In this document: positions 26,221-34,855 of the stretch, piece after piece | Layout: every line of letters begins with the position of its first letter | How positions within the stretch are numbered: position 1 is the first letter of the stretch | From: Cecembia lonarensis LW9 | GTDB lineage: Bacteria > Bacteroidota > Bacteroidia > Cytophagales > Cyclobacteriaceae | Length of the DNA stretch: 64,000 nt | NCBI RefSeq assembly: GCF_000298295.1 | Contig: NZ_AMGM01000012.1 | Coordinates: forward strand, 1-64,000 | Reading direction: 5' to 3' | Notes under the pieces: model-generated | Database searches by the model: none | Told to the model about the DNA's origin: nothing | What the model saw: only the letters and a program-made list of their open reading frames with translations | Program-made: the position numbers and the translations under genes

Positions 26221-27399
26221 CTATTTATTTACGGGTATCTTCACAAAAAATGTAGTACCTTGGTTTTGTTTACTATCAAAGGTAATCTCTCCTTCCAGCA
26301 CATCCACACATTTTTTGACAATGGACAGGCCTAAACCTGAGCCTTCAATGATACCTACATTTTTTGCTCTAAAGAAACGGTCAAAAAGTTGATCATGTTC
26401 GCTTTCTGGGATACCAATACCATGATCGGTTATTTTAACCAATAAGTGGTTATCCTCTTCGTTGATTTCAAATTCTACAGACTGACCATCCTTAGAATAT
26501 TTTACGGCATTCGAAAGCAGGTTTTCAAAAATCTGGTAAAGTAAATCAGAGTCTGAGGTCACCGTTTTAGGTATTTTACCCAATTTCAAATTGATTTTGA
26601 CATCATGCTCACTTCCTGCTTTCACCACATCAACCACTTCATTGATCAAGGCATTGAGAAAAAGTTTTTTGGGTTTGTAGTCAATCTTGTTGGCATCTGC
26701 TTTGCCAAAGAAAAGTACTGAAGTCAGCAGGCTGTTCAGGTTTCTGACGGAGTGTTCTATTTTATCTGCATGCTTCATGATTTTTGCTTTAAAAGGATGT
26801 TCTTTTTCAGCGTACTTTTGAAGCAATTGCGCGGAACTCAAAATTGAAGTCAAGGGTGTTTTAAAGCCATGTGACACATTCAAAACAATCCTGGATTTCA
26901 GCTCCCCTATCTCCCTTTCTTTTTCCAATGCCCTGGTCAACTCCTTATTGGCTTCTGCCAAATCCTTAGTCCTCTGACGGACTTTCTCCTCAAGTTCATT
27001 ATTGAGTTTTTGAAGTTCTTTTTCTTTCCTGTCCTTGAATATGGCCAATTCAATCACCATATTCAATTCCCTGATATTAAATGGTTTGATTACATAAGCA
27101 GAAGGATTGGTACCTACCACTTTTGTAAGTGTCTCGGCATCAGAGCTGGCAGAAAGATACACTACAGGAATATCATATTTTTCATTGATGATTTCAGTAG
27201 TACGAATACCATCCAATTCACCCGCCAAGTTGATGTCCATCATGACAATATCTGCATGATGCTCAGATAAAATCTCCAGGGCTTCTTCCCCGGACTCAGA
27301 AATACCAATTATCTGGTGATTATTTTTTTCAAGCGCTTTTTTAAGCAGAAGAGCTGATACATGATCATCTTCAGTAATCAAAATCCTTAATGGAAACAT
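26221..27399 (-). CDS. REC-histidine kinase protein
   Basis: 392 aa. N-terminal receiver (about 4-120) with acidic pair E-D-D, phospho-acceptor Asp55 (M-M-D-I-N-L), Ser in Y-L-S-A-S and Lys105 (V-I-K-P-F). A coiled coil (about 122-165), a HisKA dimerisation helix with His177, and an ATPase domain (N-x-x-x-N-A-V-K-Y-S, D-H-G-I-G-I, G-S-G-L-G-L). No membrane segment, so it is cytosolic and acts on signals passed to the receiver. The residue after His177 is Gly instead of the usual Glu/Asp. The long frame starts with TTG; the ATG at 27399 fits receiver proteins better. Confidence 0.88.
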   Translation of the reverse strand: MFPLRILITEDDHVSALLLKKALEKNNHQIIGISESGEEALEILSEHHADIVMMDINLAGELDGIRTTEIINEKYDIPVVYLSASSDAETLTKVVGTNPSAYVIKPFNIRELNMVIELAIFKDRKEKELQKLNNELEEKVRQRTKDLAEANKELTRALEKEREIGELKSRIVLNVSHGFKTPLTSILSSAQLLQKYAEKEHPFKAKIMKHADKIEHSVRNLNSLLTSVLFFGKADANKIDYKPKKLFLNALINEVVDVVKAGSEHDVKINLKLGKIPKTVTSDSDLLYQIFENLLSNAVKYSKDGQSVEFEINEEDNHLLVKITDHGIGIPESEHDQLFDRFFRAKNVGIIEGSGLGLSIVKKCVDVLEGEITFDSKQNQGTTFFVKIPVNK

Positions 27400-27450
27400 A
27401 GGCGTAGTCACTGTAACCTGCAAATTACAAGATATTATGGATTTGAAAAA

Positions 27451-30400
27451 TCATTTATTCCCAATAGGCAAAATAATCAGCACACGGGTACCTTTATTCT
27501 TTTCGCTTTCAATAATTATTTTTCCTCTCATTAAATCTACCAAATTTTTGGTAATAGTCAAACCTAATCCTGTTCCTTCAAAGGTTCTTTCAAAACCCTG
27601 ACTCTCCTGTTCAAAAGGCTTAAATATTCTATCCATAAAAGCTTTATTCATTCCAATACCCTGATCTATTACTTCAAAATGTAAATTTCCTTCCTTTTCC
27701 TCCATAAAGATGCTGATCAAACCTTTCTCTGAATATTTGATGGCATTTCCAACAATGTTATTTACAATCATTTCAAAGTACAATGGATCAATTTTGATAA
27801 TACATGGCTCAGTCAGGCATTTCGCTGTTATTAAAAGGCCTTTTTTTACAGCAATTGTCTTAAGAGGAAGAAGTATTTTAGATAAAAATTCACCCGCGTT
27901 TATAAAAACAGGGTTCAATTCAATCTTATTGGCTTCAATTTTAGAAAGGTCCAATATGTTGTTGATGGTTTTTAATAGCCTTTCACCTGATTCCTGAATA
28001 ATTTCCAATTGAGCAATCAATTCCAAATCATGCTTGCGGTTTAACATGATGTTTTCAGCTGTGCCTAAGATTCCATTTAGCGGAGTTCTGATCTCATGGC
28101 TCATATTCGATAAAAAGCTGGACTTCATTTTGCTGGCTTCTTCTGCTTTTTCTTTTGCTAATTTCAAGCCCTCTTCATATTGTTTTTTTTCTGTAATATC
28201 TCTAAATACTGAAAGGTATACATTTTGATCGCCTAAATTGGTCTTTAGCAAACTTGAGTAATAATCTATATACTTATTGCCGGCCTTAAAAGGAAGTTTT
28301 AACTCTATATTAATACTGGTTTCAGAAATCCCACTGTAACTGTCTTCCAGACGCTTTCTTTCTTTTTCATAAAATTCACGGTCACCAAATAAATCCCAAA
28401 TATACCCAGCGCTTAATTGTTGGATATCAACACCAGCCAGCCGGGCAAGTGCCTCATTTGCTGCTATTATTTTACCATTTTCTGTAGACAGCATGAGGCC
28501 ATCTTTGGAGCTTTCCCAAACATTCTTAAACTGGTCCTCTGATTCCTGAACCTTTTTATCCTTTTCGTTAACGACTAATTTAAGCTCGCCCGTTTCCTTA
28601 GTTTGTTCCAAGAATGATTTGATCAGGTACCCCACAGCTAGCAGAAACAAGGCCAAAACTACTAAAAACCAGATTTGTAGATAGATGGGCTTTAAGATTT
28701 TAAATGATGGGGATACAACAGTCCCTGTAAAATTAACACCATCATTACTGGCCTGCAAAAACAGCTGATAGCTTCCTGGAGGAAGGTTATTAAAGACCAA
28801 CTCGTTGTCTCTTGGATTTCTGATTTCTACCCAATCATTGTGTAAACCTTCCAGTTTATATCGAACAATCAGTCTGGTATCTGGCAAAAAAGTGACTGCT
28901 TTATAAGAGAATTTAACACTGTTATTGGTATAGGGTATTTTGTTTTTATCTGTTATGTGTTCAGGAAAGTTTGTCAAAACAATGGGGCCTATCCTAACAA
29001 ATGGGAAACTTCTCGTTGGAAAATCCGCAGAAGGATCGAACATGGAAAGCCCTTTTGAAGTACCTATCCAAACATTTCCATACTCATCCTCCAATAGTGC
29101 CCCTCTATTGATTTCCGCGCCTGCAAGCCCACTGCCCTCATCCAGTTGCCTGATGCCTTGCTCTTCAATAAGAAAAATTCCTTTATCTGTGCCAGACCAT
29201 ACCCTACCCAAGCTATCTTCAAGTAAAGCGAAAACGGGTCTATTAATTTTTTGCCCATACCATTCAAAATCCTTCAATTTGCCATCTAGAAAAACTTTGA
29301 GTCCAGTCTCAGTGCCTAAAAGTAAGTGGTTACCCCACTCCAGAAAATCATAGCCAATGATGGCCATACCCTTATCAAAGTTGATTACTTTATCCATTTC
29401 TGGGGTAGCACTTCCACCCTGCATCATGATCATACGGCCATCACTTAGCCGGCCAATCTTTCTTAAAAACACCTGCTGCTGTTCAAGTATTCTCTTTAGA
29501 TCTGAGGATATTTCATTTTGAAAGTGTTCTCCCTTAGCGCGATTTATAGAAGAAAGATATACCCTGGTGTTAGCTATGATAAAAAGAGTATCACCTACCG
29601 CATAAACGGAATTAATAAATCTATCATTAGGACTTTTCTCAAAACTGGTAGTTTTGGTCTTAGGGTCAAACTTTCCAAGTCCCATGGCATTAGCTGTAAA
29701 CCAAATTTGGCCATTCTTATCTTTGGAAAAATTTGTAATGCGAATTTCAGGCTGCCCTATTAATTCTTCATCTTTAAAAATGGTATGCACTTCACCATTC
29801 TCCCATAACTGAAGCCCATTATTAAAGCCAACCAACATCCCATTTCCATTGAGAGAAATTAAAGCAGTAATTTCGTCATCTAAAAATGGAGGCGAAGCAA
29901 ACTTTAGAAATCTAAAAGAATTGATATTGATTAAACCCCGATGTGAAGTAACCCAAAGGACTCCTTCCCTGTCCACGAGAAAATCGTAAATGGCAGAAGT
30001 TCTTAATTGATTGAATGTACCGATATCAAAAACCTCATCCTTGTTAAGAGAATATTTAAACAATTGGGAGTTATGATGAAAAATTACATTTCGATTTGAA
30101 AGTTGAATACCACTAAAAGTCTCCGTAATATAAGAACTCTTCACAAATCCTTCGAAGATCATCCTATTTACAGTATCAGAACTTGGGCCTGATGCAAAAT
30201 AGCCATCACCAAGGAAAAAGTACGTAGCAGTTGATTCATCAAATGCCATTTGAGAAACCGGGCCTGGCAGTTCAATTCCCTTCCATTCTACCTCAATGAA
30301 GCTTTCCCCATCAAAAAGAAGCGCTCCTTCCCCAAACATCAAGACGGTCTGTTCCTTGCCATGAAAGACACTTTGATACGTCCCATTTTTATCGAAACTT

Positions 30401-30879
30401 TCAGGGCTTTGATGCCAATTCTCCCCATCATAAAAATATATATAATCTCTAATGATAAAAAAATAGCCTTCAAAGCCTAGGTGATAGTAAAAATCAAAAC
30501 GCTGATAATTTATATTTATCCCTTCTACTTCATTTGGCAATCGAAGTCTTGTCCAATTCCCTTCCTTGTACCGAAAGATGGCGGGAAGCCCAATTCTATT
30601 AAAAATCCAAATGGCACCGTCTTTCCCACTTAACATCCCCACCCTTTTGGAGAGTTGGGATTGAACGGAATCAGGTATGCTATAGGTGAAAAATCCATCT
30701 GAATAAAAGACACCCAAAGCTGTATTGAACCAGATTTGTCCTTCGGTGTCCTGTTGGATATCGTATATCACATCAGAAGGAAGGTCTACCCCCCTAATCT
30801 GATTGTTAATGGGGAAATATTGCGCATGAGCTTCACAAATCGTGACCAGGGCAATTATCCAACCAAATAAAACTCTCAT
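27451..30879 (-). CDS. Sensor histidine kinase with two-component regulator propeller
   Basis: 1142 aa. Signal peptide, then a large periplasmic double propeller (about 20-650) of repeated W-F-x-T-x-x-G-V/L-x-x-x-D-G units, a Y_Y_Y domain (about 660-730), one membrane helix (about 735-757), a coiled segment, a PAS domain (about 780-900), HisKA with phospho-His in N-M-S-H-E-I-R-T-P-L-N-G (about 925) and a HATPase domain to the end. Unlike classical hybrid systems of this group it has no receiver or AraC output domain; those functions may be supplied by the REC-kinase 51 bases downstream. First gene of the operon. Confidence 0.93.
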   Translation of the reverse strand: MRVLFGWIIALVTICEAHAQYFPINNQIRGVDLPSDVIYDIQQDTEGQIWFNTALGVFYSDGFFTYSIPDSVQSQLSKRVGMLSGKDGAIWIFNRIGLPAIFRYKEGNWTRLRLPNEVEGININYQRFDFYYHLGFEGYFFIIRDYIYFYDGENWHQSPESFDKNGTYQSVFHGKEQTVLMFGEGALLFDGESFIEVEWKGIELPGPVSQMAFDESTATYFFLGDGYFASGPSSDTVNRMIFEGFVKSSYITETFSGIQLSNRNVIFHHNSQLFKYSLNKDEVFDIGTFNQLRTSAIYDFLVDREGVLWVTSHRGLININSFRFLKFASPPFLDDEITALISLNGNGMLVGFNNGLQLWENGEVHTIFKDEELIGQPEIRITNFSKDKNGQIWFTANAMGLGKFDPKTKTTSFEKSPNDRFINSVYAVGDTLFIIANTRVYLSSINRAKGEHFQNEISSDLKRILEQQQVFLRKIGRLSDGRMIMMQGGSATPEMDKVINFDKGMAIIGYDFLEWGNHLLLGTETGLKVFLDGKLKDFEWYGQKINRPVFALLEDSLGRVWSGTDKGIFLIEEQGIRQLDEGSGLAGAEINRGALLEDEYGNVWIGTSKGLSMFDPSADFPTRSFPFVRIGPIVLTNFPEHITDKNKIPYTNNSVKFSYKAVTFLPDTRLIVRYKLEGLHNDWVEIRNPRDNELVFNNLPPGSYQLFLQASNDGVNFTGTVVSPSFKILKPIYLQIWFLVVLALFLLAVGYLIKSFLEQTKETGELKLVVNEKDKKVQESEDQFKNVWESSKDGLMLSTENGKIIAANEALARLAGVDIQQLSAGYIWDLFGDREFYEKERKRLEDSYSGISETSINIELKLPFKAGNKYIDYYSSLLKTNLGDQNVYLSVFRDITEKKQYEEGLKLAKEKAEEASKMKSSFLSNMSHEIRTPLNGILGTAENIMLNRKHDLELIAQLEIIQESGERLLKTINNILDLSKIEANKIELNPVFINAGEFLSKILLPLKTIAVKKGLLITAKCLTEPCIIKIDPLYFEMIVNNIVGNAIKYSEKGLISIFMEEKEGNLHFEVIDQGIGMNKAFMDRIFKPFEQESQGFERTFEGTGLGLTITKNLVDLMRGKIIIESEKNKGTRVLIILPIGNK

Positions 30880-30957
30880 AGGTACAGGGTAACAGGGTTC
30901 TAAATTAGAAAAAGATATTTATTCTGTAAATTAATTGGAGATTGTTTCCCATTTCTT

Positions 30958-30987
30958 TTTGTGGTAGGGCTGAATCTTTTATTTTTG
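30958..30987 (+). promoter_or_regulatory. Promoter of sucD
   Basis: TTTG at 30958-30961, 18-base spacer, exact TATTTTTG at 30980-30987. Start near 30993 leaves a short leader before the ATG at 31010. Confidence 0.75.
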
Positions 30988-31009
30988 TCCAAACTTTAAA
31001 AAACGAAGC

Positions 31010-31891
31010 ATGAGTGTTTTAGTCAATAAGGATTCAAAAGTGATCGTGCAGGGATTTACCGGTTCTGAAGGTTCTTTCCATGCACAGCAAATGATAGAGT
31101 ATGGCACCAATGTAGTCGGTGGTGTTACTCCAGGAAAAGGAGGCACCAAACATTTGGAAAAGCCGGTTTTCAATTCTGTGGAAGAGGCAGTCGCCAAAAC
31201 TGGTGCAAATACTTCCATTATTTTTGTTCCACCCGCATTTGCAGCTGATGCCATAATGGAAGCAGCTGATGCGGGCATCAAAGTAATCATTGCCATCACT
31301 GAAGGAATTCCTGTGGCTGACATGATGAAAGCCAAACCTTACATCAAAGAAAGAGGCGCAGTATTGGTGGGGCCTAATTGTCCTGGTGTTATCACTCCAG
31401 GGGAAGCAAAAGTTGGCATCATGCCAGGTTTTGTGTTTAAGCAGGGAAGAGTAGGTATCGTCTCCAAATCAGGAACATTGACCTACGAAGCAGCTGATCA
31501 AATTGCAAAAGCTGGGTTAGGTGTTTCTACCGCTATTGGTATCGGAGGTGATCCAATCATCGGTACTTCTACCAAGGAAGCCGTACAACTATTGATGGAA
31601 GATCCTGAAACTGATGCCATCGTGATGATCGGAGAGATTGGTGGTAACTATGAAGCAGAAGCTGCCAAATGGATCAGAGAAACAGGCAACAAAAAGCCGG
31701 TGGTTGGATTTATTGCTGGACAGACTGCCCCTCCGGGACGTAGAATGGGCCATGCCGGTGCCATCATTGGTGGTGCTGATGATACAGCAGCAGCCAAAAT
31801 GAGAATTATGGCTGAAAATGGTATCCACGTAGCCGAAAGCCCTGCAGAAATCGGAGCTGTTATGGCCAAAGTATTGGGCGTGGAAGCTTAA
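31010..31891 (+). CDS. sucD: Succinyl-CoA synthetase (ligase) alpha subunit
   Basis: Makes succinate and ATP/GTP from succinyl-CoA in the TCA cycle, with the beta subunit SucC. 293 aa. CoA-binding Rossmann domain (G-F-T-G-S-E-G at 15-21), G-P-N-C-P-G (121-126) and phospho-His248 in R-M-G-H-A-G-A-I. sucC is not next to it, which is common in Bacteroidota. Own promoter and terminator. Confidence 0.97.
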   Translation: MSVLVNKDSKVIVQGFTGSEGSFHAQQMIEYGTNVVGGVTPGKGGTKHLEKPVFNSVEEAVAKTGANTSIIFVPPAFAADAIMEAADAGIKVIIAITEGIPVADMMKAKPYIKERGAVLVGPNCPGVITPGEAKVGIMPGFVFKQGRVGIVSKSGTLTYEAADQIAKAGLGVSTAIGIGGDPIIGTSTKEAVQLLMEDPETDAIVMIGEIGGNYEAEAAKWIRETGNKKPVVGFIAGQTAPPGRRMGHAGAIIGGADDTAAAKMRIMAENGIHVAESPAEIGAVMAKVLGVEA

Positions 31892-31949
31892 TGAGATTTA
31901 GTAATTAGTTACTAGTTATTATTAGTTAGTAACTGACTGGTTAATATCA

Positions 31950-31983
31950 AGCCGCTCGGAGTAATCCGGGCGGTTTTTTTTGT
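31950..31983 (+). terminator. Terminator of sucD
   Basis: CCGCTCGGA, loop GTAA, TCCGGGCGG with one wobble pair, then 8 T. Confidence 0.9.
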
Positions 31984-32039
31984 TGACTTCAAAAAAATAT
32001 CTGACTATTCGGAAAGTTACACGTATCAATTTGAGGGCC

Positions 32040-32180
32040 TCGGCAAGCTCGGCCACCGGGACTAGAATAAATAGGGGGGGGGGGTAGGGAAGAAATGCGG
32101 CAAAGCCGCATTTCTTCCCTACCCCCCAGGTTTTCCAAACCTAAATCCCGTTCCCCGAGCTCGGTTAGTGAGCTTGCCGA
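32040..32180. mobile_element. 141-bp hairpin element with 11-bp terminal inverted repeats (MITE-like)
   Basis: The ends are perfect inverted repeats, TCGGCAAGCTC (32040-32050) and its complement (32170-32180). The middle is a perfect 23-bp palindrome arm pair (32079-32101 with 32105-32127, loop AAA), starting inside a run of 11 G, followed by a small hairpin AGGTTT-TCC-AAACCT (32128-32142). It has no ORF. The reading frame of a VapB-like antitoxin starts right at its right edge. No target duplication is evident. Confidence 0.65.
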
Positions 32181-32383
32181 ACTATGCCGAGCTTCAAAAG
32201 ACTAGTCTATCTAGGATGATTGAGTCTTATCTTAATTCATTGGTCAATGAAAAAGATTTACTTTCTGAAAAAGGCCCTGAAATATCGCCATTTGTTAAAA
32301 GTATGCAAACAGGGATCAACATCCCTGAAGATTATGAATACAAAAAAGACTATAGGGATCACGTAGAGAAAAGACACCTATGA
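32181..32383 (+). pseudogene. 5'-truncated antitoxin (DUF6364/VapB-like)
   Basis: About 67 codons remain: Y-A-E-L-Q-K-T-S-L-S-R-M-I-E-S-Y-L-N-S-L, a S-P-F-V-K-S motif and a C-terminal Y-K-K-D-Y-R-D-H-V-E-K tail. This is the second half of the ribbon-helix-helix antitoxins paired with PIN toxins in Bacteroidota. The N-terminal DNA-binding strand (about 20 residues) is missing, and the frame instead runs back into the hairpin element, where only a GTG (32168) could serve as start. It overlaps the toxin ATG by 4 bases, as in intact pairs. Confidence 0.65.
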
Positions 32384-32640
32384 AAACAACATTCTTTCTC
32401 GATACCAATGTTGTTCTTGACTTGTTGGGTGAAAGGATTCCATTTTATGATCCGATAGCAAGGATAGCCTCTCTTGCAGACAGGAATGAAATTCAATTTA
32501 TCTCAACCCTATCTCAATATCCGCCAATTACTTTTCTTTTTATTTCTAACCCAATATCAAATCAATATCAAAAAATATCCATCAATATCAATCTCTATAT
32601 TTCCACTTTATTTCCATTAAAGCCTACCTTTGCCCCTTGA
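32380..32640 (+). pseudogene. 3'-truncated PIN-domain (VapC-like) toxin
   Basis: The N-terminus F-F-L-D-T-N-V-V-L-D-L-L-G-E-R is the PIN nuclease start with the first catalytic Asp, and recognisable sequence continues to about residue 46 (L-A-D-R-N-E-I-Q-F-I-S-T-L-S, near 32517). A full PIN toxin has about 130-140 residues with further acidic residues; here the frame instead enters AT-rich repeat sequence and stops at 32640. It is therefore a dead remnant. The break coincides with the start of the inverted-repeat block at 32541. Confidence 0.65.
32541..32622 (-). repeat. Inverted repeat, left copy, flanking the ABC-F gene
   Basis: On the minus strand this block contains GGAAATA, GATATTG and GGATATT in an order that matches the block at 34283-34350 on the plus strand over about 65 bases. 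It covers the tail of the truncated toxin frame. Confidence 0.55.
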
Positions 32641-32652
32641 ATTCCTAATCCC

Positions 32653-34287
32653 ATGATATCAGTTGACAATATTGCCGTCATCCACGGCGGACATGCCTTA
32701 TTCAGTGATGTTTCCTTCTCCATCAACCCCAATGATAAAATCGCGCTTATGGGGAAAAACGGAGCCGGAAAATCCACCATGCTCAAAATTATCGCAGGAG
32801 CAACCAAACCCTCCAAAGGTGGTGTTTCCGCTCCTAAAGATGCGGTGATTGCCTATTTACCCCAGCATTTGCTGACTGCGGATGATGCTACTGTTTTCGA
32901 AGAAACAGCCAAGGCATTTGCCTCCTACTTGAATCTCAAAGAGGAAATAGACAGGCTGAATGAAGAGTTGACGGTGAGAACGGATTATGATTCTGAAGAA
33001 TATTACAAAATCATCGAGCGGGTTTCAGAAGTATCGGAGAAGTTCTATTCCATTGAAGAAGTGAATTATGAGGAAGAAGTGGAAAAGGTACTGCTGGGTC
33101 TGGGTTTTGAAAGGAACGACTTTCAACGACCAACCTCAGAATTTTCAGGGGGCTGGAGGATGCGGATTGAGCTGGCCAAAATCCTTTTGCAGAAACCGGA
33201 CCTTATTCTGCTGGATGAACCTACCAACCACCTGGATATAGAATCCATTCAGTGGCTGGAAGAGTTTTTGACCGAAAAGGCCAAAGCGGTAGTGGTAATT
33301 TCCCACGACCGTGCTTTTGTAGACAACATCACCAACCGCACCATTGAGGTGACCATGGGCAGAATCTATGATTACAAAGCCAAGTATTCGCACTACCTCG
33401 AACTCAGAAAAGAACGCAGGGAACAGCAGCAAAAGCAATACGATGAGCAGCAGAAGTTTATTGCAGAGACTACCCAATTTATAGAACGCTTCAAGGGCAC
33501 CTATTCCAAAACCCTTCAGGTCCAATCCAGGGTAAAAATGTTGGAAAAATTGGAACTGGTGGAAGTGGATGAGGTAGATACATCCGCTCTGCGCTTGCGC
33601 TTTCCTCCCTCCCCCAGATCAGGAAAATATCCGGTAATTGTGGAAGACCTTTCCAAATCTTATGGGGACCATGTGGTCTTCAAGAATGCCTCTATGACCA
33701 TAGAAAGAGGACAAAAAGTGGCTTTTGTGGGCAAGAACGGGGAAGGTAAATCCACCATGATCAAAGCCATCATGGGGGAAATTGACTTTGATGGAAAATG
33801 TGAATTGGGACACAATGCCCAAATTGGCTATTTCGCTCAAAACCAGGCTTCCCTCTTAGATGAAAGTTTGACCATCTTTGAAACCATCGATCAGATTGCA
33901 GTGGGTGAAATTCGCTCCAAAATCAAGGACCTATTGGGTGCATTCATGTTTTCCGGAGATGACATCAACAAAAAAGTAAAGGTGCTTTCCGGAGGAGAGA
34001 AGACCCGATTGGCCATGATCAAACTTTTGTTGGAACCGGTCAATCTGCTGATCCTTGACGAACCTACCAACCACCTCGATATGCGGACCAAGGACATCAT
34101 CAAGGATGCTTTAAAGGATTTTGACGGCACTTTGATCCTGGTTTCCCACGACAGGGACTTCCTGGATGGCTTGGCCACCAAGGTCTTTGAGTTCGGCAAT
34201 AAAAGAGTAAAAGAGCACTTCGAAGACATCAATGGCTTCCTGAGAAATAAGAAATTGGAGAATTTGAGAGAGGTGGAAAGGAAATAA
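32653..34287 (+). CDS. ABC-F family ATPase (YbiT/EttA-like)
   Basis: Soluble twin-ATPase that acts on ribosomes, without membrane domain. 544 aa. First ABC domain: Walker A G-K-N-G-A-G-K-S-T (about 35-43), signature F-S-G-G-W-R-M-R, Walker B L-I-L-L-D-E-P-T-N-H-L-D. Linker (about 245-305) is basic and coiled. Second domain: G-K-N-G-E-G-K-S-T, L-S-G-G-E-K-T-R, L-L-I-L-D-E-P-T-N-H-L-D. The arrangement fits the YbiT subgroup; antibiotic protection (ARE) cannot be judged from sequence alone. It sits between two inverted ~65-bp repeats. The ATG at 32653 has no rival. Confidence 0.92.
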   Translation: MISVDNIAVIHGGHALFSDVSFSINPNDKIALMGKNGAGKSTMLKIIAGATKPSKGGVSAPKDAVIAYLPQHLLTADDATVFEETAKAFASYLNLKEEIDRLNEELTVRTDYDSEEYYKIIERVSEVSEKFYSIEEVNYEEEVEKVLLGLGFERNDFQRPTSEFSGGWRMRIELAKILLQKPDLILLDEPTNHLDIESIQWLEEFLTEKAKAVVVISHDRAFVDNITNRTIEVTMGRIYDYKAKYSHYLELRKERREQQQKQYDEQQKFIAETTQFIERFKGTYSKTLQVQSRVKMLEKLELVEVDEVDTSALRLRFPPSPRSGKYPVIVEDLSKSYGDHVVFKNASMTIERGQKVAFVGKNGEGKSTMIKAIMGEIDFDGKCELGHNAQIGYFAQNQASLLDESLTIFETIDQIAVGEIRSKIKDLLGAFMFSGDDINKKVKVLSGGEKTRLAMIKLLLEPVNLLILDEPTNHLDMRTKDIIKDALKDFDGTLILVSHDRDFLDGLATKVFEFGNKRVKEHFEDINGFLRNKKLENLREVERK

Positions 34288-34350
34288 TTTCATTGAAATA
34301 AATGGAAATATGCTTGAGATATTATAGTGGATATTAGAAGATATTAGCTT
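34283..34350 (+). repeat. Inverted repeat, right copy, flanking the ABC-F gene
   Basis: Plus-strand partner of the block at 32541-32622: GAAATAAA, GGAAATAT, GATATT, GGATATT and GATATT in matching order. It begins at the ABC-F stop codon. Confidence 0.55.
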
Positions 34351-34585
34351 TAAGGTATTGATAGACCTGATCCTATAGTAGCCATTAAAATAAGAATGGA
34401 GGAAATGCAAAAAAAATGAACAGCTTGTAAAACGGTATAAGTTCATACTTTAAGGGTTTAAACAAATAATTTAATTAATTTTTTCGTTATTGCTAACCCT
34501 TAAACATTTCCTATCCGGGAGCGTATATGACAATATTGCTCTGAGATTGGTAGTAGCTTCCTTTTTGGTCAAAAATGTGTTTTCA
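34351..34585. other. AT-rich leader of the Mrp operon
   Basis: No gene. An open frame extends upstream of mrpF to 34490, but its translation has no membrane or family features, and MrpF proteins begin at the ATG at 34586. I found no exact TAnnTTTG promoter here. Confidence 0.45.
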
Positions 34586-34855
34586 ATGGATGCCTTTTTC
34601 ATCATAGTGATCATCTTCCTTCTACTCAACATTGGTTTGGGTCTAATTCGGCTTTGGCGGGGTCCCTCTATAGCCGACCGCTTGCTGACCACCCAACTTT
34701 TTGGCACGGCTGGTATGGCCATTCTGATGGTAATGGCCGGTTACCTAAATGATCTTACCTTGCTTAATGTAGTGATAACCTTCAATGTACTGTCTATTAT
34801 TTTGGTCATCTGTTTGGTTCAGGTCTGGAAAAAAAAGAAAGGGGAAGCACCATGA
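34586..34855 (+). CDS. mrpF: Mrp/Mbh cation antiporter subunit F
   Basis: 89 aa with three membrane helices. R-L-W-R-G-P-S-I-A-D-R-L-L in the first loop is the MrpF/MbhB signature. Part of the inner-membrane Na+/H+ antiporter complex. The start was set at 34586 because family members are about 90 aa and begin at the first helix. Its stop overlaps the next ATG by 4 bases. Confidence 0.9.
   Translation: MDAFFIIVIIFLLLNIGLGLIRLWRGPSIADRLLTTQLFGTAGMAILMVMAGYLNDLTLLNVVITFNVLSIILVICLVQVWKKKKGEAP

Noticed and set aside
31892-31945. TAGTTA-rich repeats after sucD
   Set aside because: Short low-complexity stretch ahead of the terminator; no array structure like CRISPR or tandem repeat.
32653-34287. 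ABC-F gene as an antibiotic resistance (ARE) determinant
   Set aside because: Sequence looks like the housekeeping YbiT/EttA type; linker length and neighbours give no support for resistance.
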